Assembly (NCBI GenBank): GCA_019873685.1
Contig: JAIOAT010000045.1
Coordinates: 1 to 32,398 of the forward strand
Source of the DNA: Chloroflexota bacterium
GTDB taxonomy: Bacteria; Chloroflexota; Anaerolineae; Aggregatilineales; Ch27
DNA length: 32,398 nt
Direction of reading: 5' to 3'
Shown here: piece after piece, positions 1 through 8,330 of the stretch
How positions within the stretch are numbered: position 1 is the stretch's first letter
Layout: each line of letters opens with the position of its first letter
The notes under the pieces: generated by a model
Databases searched by the model: none
What the model was told of the DNA's origin: nothing
What the model saw: the letters and a program-made list of their open reading frames with translations, nothing else
Made by a program: the position numbers and the translations under genes

Positions 1-300
1 TCGGTGTGTTGGTCGGCGTGTTGCTCGGCGTCAGCGTCGGCGTGCTCGTGGGCGTGTTCGTCGGTGTGTTGGTCGGCGTATTGCTCGGCGTCAGCGTCGG
101 CGTGCTCGTAGGCGTATTCGTCGGTGTGTTGGTCGGCGTATTGCTCGGCGTCAGCGTCGGCGTGCTCGTCGGCGTATTCGTCGGTGTGTTGGTCGGCGTG
201 TTGCTTGGCGTCAACGTCGGCGTGCTCGTCGGCGTATTCGTCGGTGTGTTGGTCGGCGTGTTGCTTGGCGTCAGCGTCGGCGTGCTCGTGGGCGTGTTCG
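1..300. repeat. 60-bp tandem repeat encoding Thr/Pro stalk
   Basis: Five consecutive 60-bp units lie at 1-60, 61-120, 121-180, 181-240 and 241-300, with a decayed part unit to about 345. They differ at only a few positions, mostly silent (gta/gtg, ctc/ctt) plus an agc/aac change. On the minus strand each unit encodes 20 residues, [20 protein letters not shown]. The near identity at DNA level points to recent unit duplication, and the array continues past the left edge. Confidence 0.95.
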
Positions 301-1663
301 TCGGTGTATTCGTCGGCGGCGCGGTTGCTGTGCTGGTAGGCGTAGCCGTGGGACTGCCGCCTCCCAGCGGCATATAGTTGTGAACGTAGTAATCGGCGCT
401 CAGGTCCGCCGCCAGAACCAGCAAGCCGGTTGTGGCGTTCACCGGCTGCTTGGTCGAGGTGGGATCGTAAAGATGGTTATACGTGGCATCAGCAATGAAC
501 GGCGTCCCCTTCCCCGGCGGGAAAGCGATATTATCCAGGCTGGTTTGCTTGTAGTAGATGGCCGTCAGCGCCTTGCCGGAGTTGATCGTCCCGCCCCCGA
601 TTTGCACGGCGGCAAAGACGTACAGCTGGCGATGCTGTTCATCAATGACCACGATGGGCCGGGTGTGATCGTCGCCGACCCGACCAAACACATAGTTGCT
701 CCAGTTGCCAGCGCTATCCAGCACCAGCAGGAAGATCAGCGGGGCGTTAGGGTTCGGGTTCGGCAGATCGCTGAGGGAGGTCTTGACCACAGCGAACACC
801 CGCCCGCTGGAATCAGCGACCAGCTGCTTGATATTCAGGTGATCGTCGGCGGTCTTCGGCCCCTGGATTGCCGTCCGGCTGGCCTGCCACACGTTGTCAG
901 GATCGCCGTCACGATGCACGGCGAAGAAGATCGCATCGCTAACCTGGTTGCTCCACATCACCCCGATCTTGGAATCGTAAGCGATCACGGCGGCGATGTC
1001 GTCGCTGCCAACCGTCGTGCCATTGACCGGCGGGATAAACGGCGTCCCCCAGGTCAGGTCATTCCCCACCGTGCGGTTGACATAGACTCTGGCGTTTTGC
1101 GTATACGCCACCCATAGCTTGCCGGTGCTATCCTTGTCCAGCACAATCGCTTCCATCCCGGCGCTGGTGATGGTGACCGGGAAGCCGGAGTCGAGCGTGT
1201 AGGTCTTGCTGGCGCTGTTGTAGCTGTAGCGCAGGATGCGGGCGCTATCGGCGCTGGTGGTATTACCCGGCCCGGCGGTGGCAATGTACAGGCGTGTCCC
1301 ATCCCACAGCGCGTCAGCATGGGAGTTGTTGCGCTCGTCCACCAGGACGCCGGTATCCGTCCAGGTGTGCGTGGGCACATCGTAGCGGTAGATACGGTAT
1401 TCCTGGCTGGTGCGATGAAAGAGAACGCCCCACCACAGGCCATCATTAAACCACAGCTTGCTCTGTGGCTTTTCTGCAGTCGGATGGGTGACCCCGCTGG
1501 CGTAGTAGGCGTGGTCGCGGTAGCCAACATCGATGGCCGTCCCGGCGAAGACATCCCCCGCCAGCAGAAAGGCCAGGATAAGCGTCAGGTTGATGATAGC
1601 GAGCAGTCTGCGCCTGAACACGCGCCGCCGCAGCCGCGGCCGGATCATCCCGAAAACGTTCAT
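1..1663 (-). CDS. Secreted repeat-stalk protein, propeller-like N-terminal part (3' end outside window)
   Basis: The frame is open from an ATG at 1663 to the left edge, giving at least 554 residues with no stop. Residues 1-41 form a signal peptide with a long Arg-rich n-region ([12 protein letters not shown]) and a hydrophobic core ending in AGDVFA. Residues 42 to about 435 are a globular region with repeated short beta-like blocks ([23 protein letters not shown]), which resembles a sialidase or BNR-type propeller; no catalytic motif was identified. From residue 437 ([14 protein letters not shown]) the chain becomes a Thr/Pro stalk built of 20-residue repeats. Such stalks are common on secreted Chloroflexota proteins. 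The ATG overlaps the stop of the upstream gene as ATGA, so it is the last visible gene of the glycan operon. Probable role: cell-surface or extracellular protein working with the exported glycan (inference). What follows the stalk is unknown. Confidence 0.8.
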   Translation of the reverse strand, partial: MNVFGMIRPRLRRRVFRRRLLAIINLTLILAFLLAGDVFAGTAIDVGYRDHAYYASGVTHPTAEKPQSKLWFNDGLWWGVLFHRTSQEYRIYRYDVPTHTWTDTGVLVDERNNSHADALWDGTRLYIATAGPGNTTSADSARILRYSYNSASKTYTLDSGFPVTITSAGMEAIVLDKDSTGKLWVAYTQNARVYVNRTVGNDLTWGTPFIPPVNGTTVGSDDIAAVIAYDSKIGVMWSNQVSDAIFFAVHRDGDPDNVWQASRTAIQGPKTADDHLNIKQLVADSSGRVFAVVKTSLSDLPNPNPNAPLIFLLVLDSAGNWSNYVFGRVGDDHTRPIVVIDEQHRQLYVFAAVQIGGGTINSGKALTAIYYKQTSLDNIAFPPGKGTPFIADATYNHLYDPTSTKQPVNATTGLLVLAADLSADYYVHNYMPLGGGSPTATPTSTATAPPTNTPTNTPTSTPTLTPSNTPTNTPTNTPTSTPTLTPSNTPTNTPTNTPTSTPTLTPSNTPTNTPTNTPTSTPTLTPSNTPTNTPTNTPTSTPTLTPSNTPTNTP

Positions 1664-2838
1664 CGATCATCCTCCACCACATAAGGCCGTACCATCCGAT
1701 AAATCTCAGCCAGATCCGCCGGATAAGAATGGCGGATCTCATGCGCCGTCCGGCCCGCGAACAGGCGCAGCAACAGCTCGCGCTCACGCAGCGAAGCCGA
1801 CTCCAGCAACATGTTGCGTCGTTCCGGGAAGGCGTAGAGCGACTGTTGATAGGCAATCCACAGCGTGCGGCGCTCGTAGGCCAGCGACGCCGCCATACGC
1901 CGGGCGATCTCCGCTGCTTCCACCGGCAGGACAGCCGTCGGGCCGGAGGCGACCGTCGCCAGGAACAGCCGATCCAACGGCGCCGATCCCTGCCAGAGGT
2001 GATCGCGGAAGATCAGTTCCGGCGCGACCCGCGATTGGCCCAGCAGCGGATAGCCGCCCTCCAGACTCAGCCGGTGCAACCACCCGGCGGCGATCCCGCC
2101 CCCGCGCACGGATTCCGGTAGCGCCCGGTACATCCGCTGGTAGAGCCGCATTGCCCGGATGCGCTGGCGATCCGCCGCCGGGATACGCGCCCAGAACTCT
2201 GGCAGCTGGCGCAGATGCCAGCTCCACACCTGCGTCATCCCGGAAAGCCCATAAAGCAGGCCATCGTCCGGGGAGACAATCGTCCATTCGTCGGAGAGGT
2301 AATGCGCCCCGGCGGCCATGAACGGTAGCAGCGTTTCTGTCTTGCCGCCTTTTTCCCAGCCAGTGACCAGCACCCCGACACCTTCATAAACAAAGGCGCC
2401 CGAATGGAGCAACACGTACCCCTTCGCCAGCAGACGCAGACCCAGGATGGGCACCAGCAGCGGGATCACACTGACGCCGCGCTCACACAGAATCTCGCCT
2501 GGCTCGCCCAGCGCCCCGAAGTCGATCTGCGTCCGGTGGCCGAATTCATCCACGCGGTAGAAGTGGGCGTCGTCGAAGGCGGCGTCGTTCAGGCCGATTG
2601 TACGCAACGTCCCGACCGTCGGGAGCCGGTCGACAAAGGTCACGGTGATATCCGGCTCGGCGGCGGCGCTGCCCGTTGACGGCCCCAGCACACGGCGAAG
2701 CGCCCGCAACGCCGACTCCGGTGGGTCGATCAGGCGGATGGTAACCAGACCATGCAGGACATGATCGACCACGCGATGGTGGCCGTTGCCGGTGACCGGC
2801 GCAGCGAGCGTACGGGGATCGAGCTTGGCTACAGACAT
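1660..2838 (-). CDS. HPr kinase-like P-loop protein
   Basis: The 392-residue protein has the C-terminal core of the HPr kinase/phosphorylase-like family: a strand with LHSGAF (144-149), a P-loop variant GWEKGGKT (160-167) and a downstream SDEW (182-185), at the position of the acidic motif of HprK-like proteins. There is no N-terminal HprK domain and no nearby HPr gene, so it is more likely one of the HprK-related proteins found in exopolysaccharide gene clusters than the catabolite-control kinase. The substrate is unknown. The ATG at 2838 lies inside the upstream kinase gene (10-bp overlap) with GAGGTGG eight bases ahead, and its TGA overlaps the next ATG. An adjacent kinase, flippase and glycosyltransferases suggest a role in glycan assembly or its control (inference). 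Confidence 0.75.
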   Translation of the reverse strand: MSVAKLDPRTLAAPVTGNGHHRVVDHVLHGLVTIRLIDPPESALRALRRVLGPSTGSAAAEPDITVTFVDRLPTVGTLRTIGLNDAAFDDAHFYRVDEFGHRTQIDFGALGEPGEILCERGVSVIPLLVPILGLRLLAKGYVLLHSGAFVYEGVGVLVTGWEKGGKTETLLPFMAAGAHYLSDEWTIVSPDDGLLYGLSGMTQVWSWHLRQLPEFWARIPAADRQRIRAMRLYQRMYRALPESVRGGGIAAGWLHRLSLEGGYPLLGQSRVAPELIFRDHLWQGSAPLDRLFLATVASGPTAVLPVEAAEIARRMAASLAYERRTLWIAYQQSLYAFPERRNMLLESASLRERELLLRLFAGRTAHEIRHSYPADLAEIYRMVRPYVVEDDR

Positions 2839-3911
2839 TGCAGTACCACCTCAAGACTGTTGGAAACCCAGCCCTCATCCCAGGCGCGGGCCGGATTCTG
2901 CGCCAGATACAACGCCAGATAGTGCAACCAGTACAGCAGCAACAGGGCGCGCCCGGCTTCAGGCTCAAGCGCCGGCGCTGCCGCCGATTCGGCCAGCAGC
3001 GCCTGTTCACGGGTCGTCCAGCCCGCACCGCGCAGCAGATCGTTGACGGCTGGCCCCATCTCCCGCTGCCCGGCCAGCAGCTTGCGCCGCTGGATAAGCA
3101 GGTGCAGGATGTCGAACGCCGGCAATTCCTGCGGCGCAGCGCGGTCCCAGTCCACAATGCCGCTGATCACGCTGCCATCAGCCCTGACCAGCAGATTGCT
3201 GGCCCAGAAATCGCCGTGAATCCAGCTCACTGTCAGCGTCCGCCCAGCCAGGAAGCTGCCCAGTTCCGCCCGCAGGCGCGCCAGCGCATCCTCATTCCGG
3301 CGGGCGTGCGGACGGTTGACGGCCAGTCGCAGCAAAGCGCCCGCTGGCCGTTCAACCCAGCGCTCAAGCGCTGCTGCGTCAACCCGGATCGTCGCCTGCG
3401 TGCGCCGATGCAGCGAAGCAACGGCCTGCACTGCGGCGTGATGCAGGCGCTCCTCAGCGGCCCGGTCATGCAGCAGCAGCCGTGCTTCAATGCCGGGCAG
3501 GGCGCGCTCGACAAAGTAGGGCTGGCCGTCAAGCTGGCCGCTGGCCAGCAGCTCCGGAGTCAGAGTCAGCCAGTCAGCCAGGCGTTCATCAGCCCGCAGT
3601 GCGCCCAGGATCGTCGCCTGCTGGCGCAGGCTCTCCGCCCCGGCGGCGCTGCGCGGCAGCTTGATGATGGCCGCCGGTGCGCTGTCCTCTGGCCCAACCG
3701 CCAGCACAATCACGTCGGTCAGCGTCCAGTCGGCCCGCCCCACCCGCCAGGTCTCCGGCGCGGGTAACCCCGGCAGCGGCGGGACCGCCCGCAGGATGGC
3801 CGGGGTCATCTCCACGACCTGGCGCAGCGCATGGCGGTTGATCCAGCGCCGCCAGGATTTACCCAGCCGCGGCATCCATTGCAGGCCCAGCGCCGACGCA
3901 TTGACGCCCAT
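2829..3911 (-). CDS. Aminoglycoside phosphotransferase-fold kinase (APH family)
   Basis: The 360-residue protein carries the APH/choline-kinase signature: a probable ATP-binding Lys in AIIKLP (K84), the catalytic loop HGDFWASNL (H232, D234, N239) and the metal-binding VDWD (D254, D256), all intact, so it should be active. The family phosphorylates small hydroxylated molecules such as sugars, choline or aminoglycosides; here the operon suggests a sugar or glycan-linked substrate rather than antibiotic resistance (inference). The start at 3911 was chosen because GAGGAGG lies seven bases upstream and 10 bases separate it from the flippase stop. A longer GTG start at 3944 would overlap the flippase gene by 23 bp and has no better ribosome site. 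The C-terminal end overlaps the HPr-kinase-like gene by 10 bp. Confidence 0.82.
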   Translation of the reverse strand: MGVNASALGLQWMPRLGKSWRRWINRHALRQVVEMTPAILRAVPPLPGLPAPETWRVGRADWTLTDVIVLAVGPEDSAPAAIIKLPRSAAGAESLRQQATILGALRADERLADWLTLTPELLASGQLDGQPYFVERALPGIEARLLLHDRAAEERLHHAAVQAVASLHRRTQATIRVDAAALERWVERPAGALLRLAVNRPHARRNEDALARLRAELGSFLAGRTLTVSWIHGDFWASNLLVRADGSVISGIVDWDRAAPQELPAFDILHLLIQRRKLLAGQREMGPAVNDLLRGAGWTTREQALLAESAAAPALEPEAGRALLLLYWLHYLALYLAQNPARAWDEGWVSNSLEVVLQCL

Positions 3912-3921
3912 GACCGCCTCC

Positions 3922-5505
3922 TCAACCCACACGGGTGAACACACGCCGGGCGCTACGCACCAGCGGCCAGCGGCCCAGTTCCGGGAACATCTGCCCGACA
4001 GCCAGCGCCCGCCAGCTCACAGCCAGCACGACCAGGCTGCCCGCCGCGCCCAGCGCCAGCGCCAGCGGCAGGCTTTCCGGCAGGATGGCGATCTGCAGTC
4101 CCAGCAGCGCCAGCGCCACCAGCGCCGCCATGCCATAGACAAGCGCGTACTGACGGCGGAATAACGAGATGCCGGTGTAGCGCCACAGGCCGTACTGCTT
4201 GAGCAGGTTGTGCACGATCAGCGTCGAGGCTGAGCCAACCGCCGCCCCCAGAACGCCATAGGGAGGGATCAGCGCCAGATTGACAATCACATTGACCACC
4301 GTAGCGGCCACATCCACGGCCACGGTGAAGCGCAGTCGCCCGTACACCTTGAGCGTCAGCCCGTTAAAGCCCAGCACCGTGTGGAAGAAATAACCCAGCG
4401 AGAGCAGCGCCATGATCGGCACCGAATCGGCGTAGCGCGGGCCATACACCTGCACCGTCATCGTCCCGGCAAAGCAGAAGGTCAGCAGGAAGATCGGCAG
4501 CGAAAGCACGGTCATCCACAGCGCCGTCTGCCAGTACAGGTCGGCCAGCCCGCTGTGATCGCGGCGGGCGTACAGGCGCGCCGCCAGTGGCGTGTAGAGC
4601 AGGGCGAAGGTCAGGATCACGCCCTGGTTCAGGCGAGCCATCGGCAGTACAGCGCGGAAGCTGGCCACCGCCTCTGTGTTGTGGAAGTAGCCCAGCAGCA
4701 GCGCATCCGAAGACTCGATCACCAGCCAGACCAGCACAGAAGCCAGCAGCGGGATGGCAAAACCGTAGATCTCGCGGGCCGGGTAACGCAGGGCGCGCAG
4801 CCGCAGCCCGGCCAGCCAATCCTGCCCGCGCAGGGTGCGGGCGAACATCATCCCGTACAGCGCCACCCCGAGGAGGCTGATCAGCAGGTATCCGATCGTC
4901 AGGAACAGCACGTCAGCCTGCAGGGCGGTCAGGGCTACCACCAGCGCCAGCCGCAAACCCGGCCCCAGCACTGACTGGCGGAAGAAGATCACCCGCGGAC
5001 TGGCAAGCGCTGCGAACAGGTTGGTCAGCAACCCATCCAGGGCTTCAATCGGGATCAGGAAGGCCATGATCGCCAGCAGGCTCAGCGCCGCCGGGTCGTC
5101 GGTAGGCTTGAGGTCAAAGACGTTGATCCCCACGTTGAGACCGGCGGCTATGAGCAGCCCCAGCCCGATCACGGTGGCGAAGGCCAGCACCAGCGCGCCG
5201 AGCAGCCGGTCATGCTGGCGGTGCTCGCGGTACAACGGGATGAAGCGCGAGAGCGTATCCGGCAGGCCGAACATGGCGATCCCTTTGCACAGCAGGGCAA
5301 AGGACAGCGCATAGCTGAACGCGCCGTAGTCAGCCTTGCTCAGGGCGCGCACCAGCAACACCTGCGCCCCGAACTCCATCACCTGCGCCAGGAGTTTGCC
5401 GACCAGCAGCAGACTCGATCCCCGGATGTGGCGGGCAGTGGCGCTGTGGGCTTCTGCGGGGGCAACCTGCATAGCCGCGGCAGGCAGGGGTTGGGCTGTG
5501 CTCAT
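3922..5505 (-). CDS. Polysaccharide flippase, Wzx/MOP superfamily
   Basis: A 527-residue, strongly hydrophobic polytopic protein with roughly 12-14 predicted membrane spans. The N-terminal stretch (HIRGSSLLLVGKLLAQ followed by VLLVRALSKADYGAFSYAL) is typical of the oligosaccharide flippase branch of the MOP superfamily, which moves lipid-linked oligosaccharide units across the cytoplasmic membrane. This is the clearest export function in the operon and marks it as an assembly locus for a surface glycan. The ATG at 5505 overlaps the TGA of the upstream gene as ATGA, preceded by AGGAAGGG. The last residues (RRVFTRVG) are cytoplasmic and basic. No polymerase (Wzy) gene is seen in the window. Confidence 0.88.
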   Translation of the reverse strand: MSTAQPLPAAAMQVAPAEAHSATARHIRGSSLLLVGKLLAQVMEFGAQVLLVRALSKADYGAFSYALSFALLCKGIAMFGLPDTLSRFIPLYREHRQHDRLLGALVLAFATVIGLGLLIAAGLNVGINVFDLKPTDDPAALSLLAIMAFLIPIEALDGLLTNLFAALASPRVIFFRQSVLGPGLRLALVVALTALQADVLFLTIGYLLISLLGVALYGMMFARTLRGQDWLAGLRLRALRYPAREIYGFAIPLLASVLVWLVIESSDALLLGYFHNTEAVASFRAVLPMARLNQGVILTFALLYTPLAARLYARRDHSGLADLYWQTALWMTVLSLPIFLLTFCFAGTMTVQVYGPRYADSVPIMALLSLGYFFHTVLGFNGLTLKVYGRLRFTVAVDVAATVVNVIVNLALIPPYGVLGAAVGSASTLIVHNLLKQYGLWRYTGISLFRRQYALVYGMAALVALALLGLQIAILPESLPLALALGAAGSLVVLAVSWRALAVGQMFPELGRWPLVRSARRVFTRVG

Positions 5506-6731
5506 GAGCGCCCTTCCTTCCAGGCCAGCACCTGCCGCCGCCAGATACGGGCTACCACGTCCGCGCCGACCGCGCCCGGCGATCGCGCACCATCGACGAT
5601 CTCGGCGTTGGCGATCTGCCGCTGGAGCGCCAGATAATCCTGCCGCTCGGCTTCCAGATGAGCCGGATCGTGCTCGCCCTTGCGGGCGTACATCACCGCG
5701 CCGGGGACATCCAGCACCAGCACCAGATCAGGCGGCGGGAGCAGATGGGCGCGCAACCAGCGCGAGGCCGCCATCAACGGCGAGAGTCGCTGGCGCGGCG
5801 GCAGCAGGGCGTCATAGGTGTAACGGTCGAAGATGACCAGCCGCCCCCGCGCCCGGTGTACCAGCGCAGCGAGGTAGTTCGCCCACAGCACCAGCAGAAA
5901 AACCGGCCCACGCAGCGCTCGCGGCTGCAGCCGCTTCACCAGCGGCACGCGCTCCTCGCTCAGGCCCATGTACAGCGTGCGCACCGGGAAGTAGAAACTG
6001 CGCTGCACGGCCTCCACAATGGTCGACTTGCCCGCGCCATCCGGCCCCAGCAGGGCCACGTTCAGCCCTGGCGGATGACTCCACGCCGGCAACCGGCCCA
6101 GTACACGGGTCAGCGCATCGCGCCAGCCAGACGTACGCCGGGCGGGCCAGCGCGCTGCGATCTGCGCCAGGCTGTCCCAGTCGCCCGCACGCGTGGCGGC
6201 AAGCAGATGTTCCGCCGGCCAATCGCCCGGCAGGATGGCAGCCAGGGGGCCGTCAGGACAAGCTGCGGTGCTCAGCGACAACAGGTGAGCGCGCTCCCCT
6301 GGCCCGATCTCGCCGGAAACCAGCAGGCAGCGCAGCAGCAAATGCCAGAAGGCGTCGTCCGGATCAGGGCTATATACCGTCCCCTGGCGCAAACGGCGCT
6401 CCAGGACACCCGCGCTGACCTCAGGAGAGCAGACCAGGCGCGGCCCGTACGTCAGGCGGGTCAGCACATTGACCCGCACCCAGCAGGCCGACGGGGCAGC
6501 GTAGGCCAGCCAGTCGCGCCGGGTAGCCTGCGCCTGATTGGAGAGAGGCAGGAAGTCCAGCGCCGCCAGGGAACATTCTGCGGTAGCCCTGTCGGCTGGC
6601 CCCACCAGAATGTCCAGCTCTTCGCCCGCCGCGCCGGGCAACTCGCCCCGGTGCAGCACACACCAGCGCACGCCTGCGCTTTCCAGGGCGGCAAACCACG
6701 ATTCGGTCAAAGACTGCGCCTTGTTCATCAT
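5502..6731 (-). CDS. Nucleotidyltransferase-like / thymidylate kinase-like fusion protein
   Basis: Two parts are visible. Residues 1 to about 200 resemble a nucleotidyltransferase-like domain (WCVLHRGELPG then EELDILVG around residues 23-44). Residues 222-409 resemble thymidylate kinase: P-loop GPDGAGKST (229-237) and FDRYTYD (301-307), a DR(Y/F)-type motif. A housekeeping Tmk is about 210 residues and lacks this N-terminal extension, so dTMP need not be the substrate. Kinases of this kind occur in polysaccharide clusters with unknown acceptors. ATG codons lie at 6731 and 6728; GGAGG sits immediately before, so 6728 is equally likely. A TTG at 6767 would overlap the beta-helix gene and is less attractive. 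The stop overlaps the flippase start. Confidence 0.72.
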   Translation of the reverse strand: MMNKAQSLTESWFAALESAGVRWCVLHRGELPGAAGEELDILVGPADRATAECSLAALDFLPLSNQAQATRRDWLAYAAPSACWVRVNVLTRLTYGPRLVCSPEVSAGVLERRLRQGTVYSPDPDDAFWHLLLRCLLVSGEIGPGERAHLLSLSTAACPDGPLAAILPGDWPAEHLLAATRAGDWDSLAQIAARWPARRTSGWRDALTRVLGRLPAWSHPPGLNVALLGPDGAGKSTIVEAVQRSFYFPVRTLYMGLSEERVPLVKRLQPRALRGPVFLLVLWANYLAALVHRARGRLVIFDRYTYDALLPPRQRLSPLMAASRWLRAHLLPPPDLVLVLDVPGAVMYARKGEHDPAHLEAERQDYLALQRQIANAEIVDGARSPGAVGADVVARIWRRQVLAWKEGRS

Positions 6732-6756
6732 GCCTCCGGGCCTGCGATCAGGCCCG

Positions 6757-8118
6757 TCAATCTGCAATCCAGGTCCACGACGGCGGTGCGGTGTAGGTCA
6801 CGCTGATCGTCTGCCCCGCCGCCAGGCGAAAGCTGCCGCCCGGCAGACGGGTGGATCGCCCGGCGATAGCCACATCGCTGACCACCCCGCCGCTGAGATA
6901 AACCATCACCGGGGCGTGAAACGGGTTAACCAGCACCGCATCGCTTTCCGGCAACGGCGGTGCTTCCAGCACGCCCCCGCCCAGGCTGTCGATCTCCACG
7001 GCGGAACACGTCGGGCCGACGGCGTACATCCCGGCAGCGGCATTGTGAATGTGGTTGGCGCTGCACATGGTCTTGGTCACATGACGCGCCAGGTGTACAC
7101 CGTAACGGAAGCGAATCGGCCCGCCCAGCGTAAAGACTTTGTTGGCGACAATGGTCAGCTTGCTGATGCCCGCCGGAACATCACTTTCCACGAAGATGCC
7201 GTCGAAGGCGTTATCCTGTTCCAGCCGGTCGCCCAGGATCGCATTGCCGGAGATCAGGAGTTGCCCCCACGGGCCGGAGTCAGCCTGCGTGGTGCGGGTG
7301 ACGATGATCCCATGCTGGCGGTTGGCGTTCAGATCGTTGGCCGCCACGATCACGCTATAGGCCGTCTGCGTGATCAGGATGGCCGCCCGGTGGTTGCCGT
7401 ACAGATCGTTGTTGACCACCCGCACGCCGCCGTTATGGATTTCCACGCCATATTCACAATCATGGATGTAGCACTGGGCCACCACGTGGTCGATGCCGTT
7501 GATGTCCAGCAGCACCCCCGCCCCGCCACAATCGCTGATCCGGCAGCCGGTCACGCTATCCTGGCTGGCCCGGTTGGCCATGCCGGAAAAACCGATGCGC
7601 AGCCCGTGCCCCTGACAATCGTGGATATACAGGCGCTCGAAGAAACTGTAGTAGGCGGTGGTGAAAAGCCCTTCCCCGCCCTCCGGGCAGTGCTCCCGAT
7701 TGCCGTCGATGGCAAAGTCGGCCAGATGCACCCGTCCGAAGGCGTAGGCTCCGGCCCGGCCCGCCGCCGAGTCAGTCAGGACAGGGCCGCGGCTGCCATC
7801 GCCCAGCCGGATCGTCGCCACGTTCATCCCCGCGCCCAGCAGGTTGACCCCATCGCGCAGCAACAACGGCCCATCGACGCGGTAGACGCCCGCCGGCAGG
7901 AAGACATGACCACCGCCAGCGGCGCTGCACGCATCAATGGCCGCCTGGATAGCCGGGCGATCATCAGCCAGGCCATCGCCCCGTGCGCCATAAGGAGCCT
8001 GACGCACGTTGAGAGCCAGGCTATCCAGGCGCGCCGCCAGCGTTTGATCGTTGGCGTTCCAGATCAGCCGTCCCTCGTTCGGTGTGGCCGCAGCAGCGAC
8101 TTCACGAATGGTCATCAT
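6757..8118 (-). CDS. Right-handed beta-helix protein, pectate lyase superfamily
   Basis: The 453-residue protein begins its fold with APYGARGDGLADDRPAIQAA and GGGHVFLPAGVYRVDGPLLL, the standard opening of the Pect-lyase_3/phage-tail-spike-like beta-helix family, followed by coils with repeated N and G turns. Members cleave, epimerise or bind polysaccharides; no catalytic site was identified. It has no signal peptide of its own, although relatives in such loci are usually exported. Directly upstream, and overlapping its ATG by ATGA, is a 71-residue ORF that is little more than a Tat leader, so export may depend on that leader or on a frameshift. ATG codons exist at 8118 and 8115; AGAGG is three or six bases away. 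It is followed by the kinase fusion gene 25 bp downstream. Confidence 0.78.
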   Translation of the reverse strand: MMTIREVAAAATPNEGRLIWNANDQTLAARLDSLALNVRQAPYGARGDGLADDRPAIQAAIDACSAAGGGHVFLPAGVYRVDGPLLLRDGVNLLGAGMNVATIRLGDGSRGPVLTDSAAGRAGAYAFGRVHLADFAIDGNREHCPEGGEGLFTTAYYSFFERLYIHDCQGHGLRIGFSGMANRASQDSVTGCRISDCGGAGVLLDINGIDHVVAQCYIHDCEYGVEIHNGGVRVVNNDLYGNHRAAILITQTAYSVIVAANDLNANRQHGIIVTRTTQADSGPWGQLLISGNAILGDRLEQDNAFDGIFVESDVPAGISKLTIVANKVFTLGGPIRFRYGVHLARHVTKTMCSANHIHNAAAGMYAVGPTCSAVEIDSLGGGVLEAPPLPESDAVLVNPFHAPVMVYLSGGVVSDVAIAGRSTRLPGGSFRLAAGQTISVTYTAPPSWTWIAD

Positions 8119-8330
8119 CGCCCTCTCTCGCCCGGCTCTTCGCCGGTGGAAGCGGGGAAGTCAGCAAACGGCCATGCCAGCCGCGCAAGGGTCACATCCT
8201 CCTGCCCCCAGGCGACAAACACGGGCCGTTCCGCAGTTGCACTGGCGATCAAACCGCTGCTCGTGGCAAGCGCCAGCACACCGGCGCACCACAGGAACTC
8301 CCGGCGCGACCACCGATCAGCGAGCGGCAT
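8115..8330 (-). CDS. Small protein with twin-arginine signal peptide
   Basis: A 71-residue ORF starts at ATG 8330, six bases after a strong AGGAGG, and overlaps the end of the glycosyltransferase gene by 14 bp. It opens with MPLADRWSRREFLWCAGVLA: an S-R-R-x-F-L twin-arginine motif, a hydrophobic stretch and ASATA as a likely cleavage site. Only about 38 residues remain after cleavage, Pro- and acid-rich at the end (STGEEPGERGR). The TGA overlaps the ATG of the beta-helix gene. Either this is a genuine small exported protein, or it is the Tat leader of the beta-helix protein separated from it by a frameshift; the good ribosome site favours real translation. No homologue was recognised. Confidence 0.62.
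   Translation of the reverse strand: MPLADRWSRREFLWCAGVLALATSSGLIASATAERPVFVAWGQEDVTLARLAWPFADFPASTGEEPGERGR

Noticed and set aside
1-300. CRISPR-like array
   Set aside because: The 60-bp units are directly joined with no unique spacers, and they encode protein in frame.
6-377. Plus-strand ORF rich in Val and Gly with repeats
   Set aside because: It is the antisense reading of the Thr/Pro stalk; the minus-strand frame has a signal peptide, ribosome-coupled start and globular domain.
2829-3911. Aminoglycoside resistance gene
   Set aside because: The fold matches, but the gene is embedded in a glycan operon with no mobile element, so a sugar-type substrate is more likely.
1660-8330. Lasso-peptide or other RiPP cluster (HprK-like kinase plus a small ORF)
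   Set aside because: No asparagine-synthetase-like cyclase, RRE protein or leader protease is present, and the small ORF is a Tat leader; the flippase and glycosyltransferases explain the locus better.
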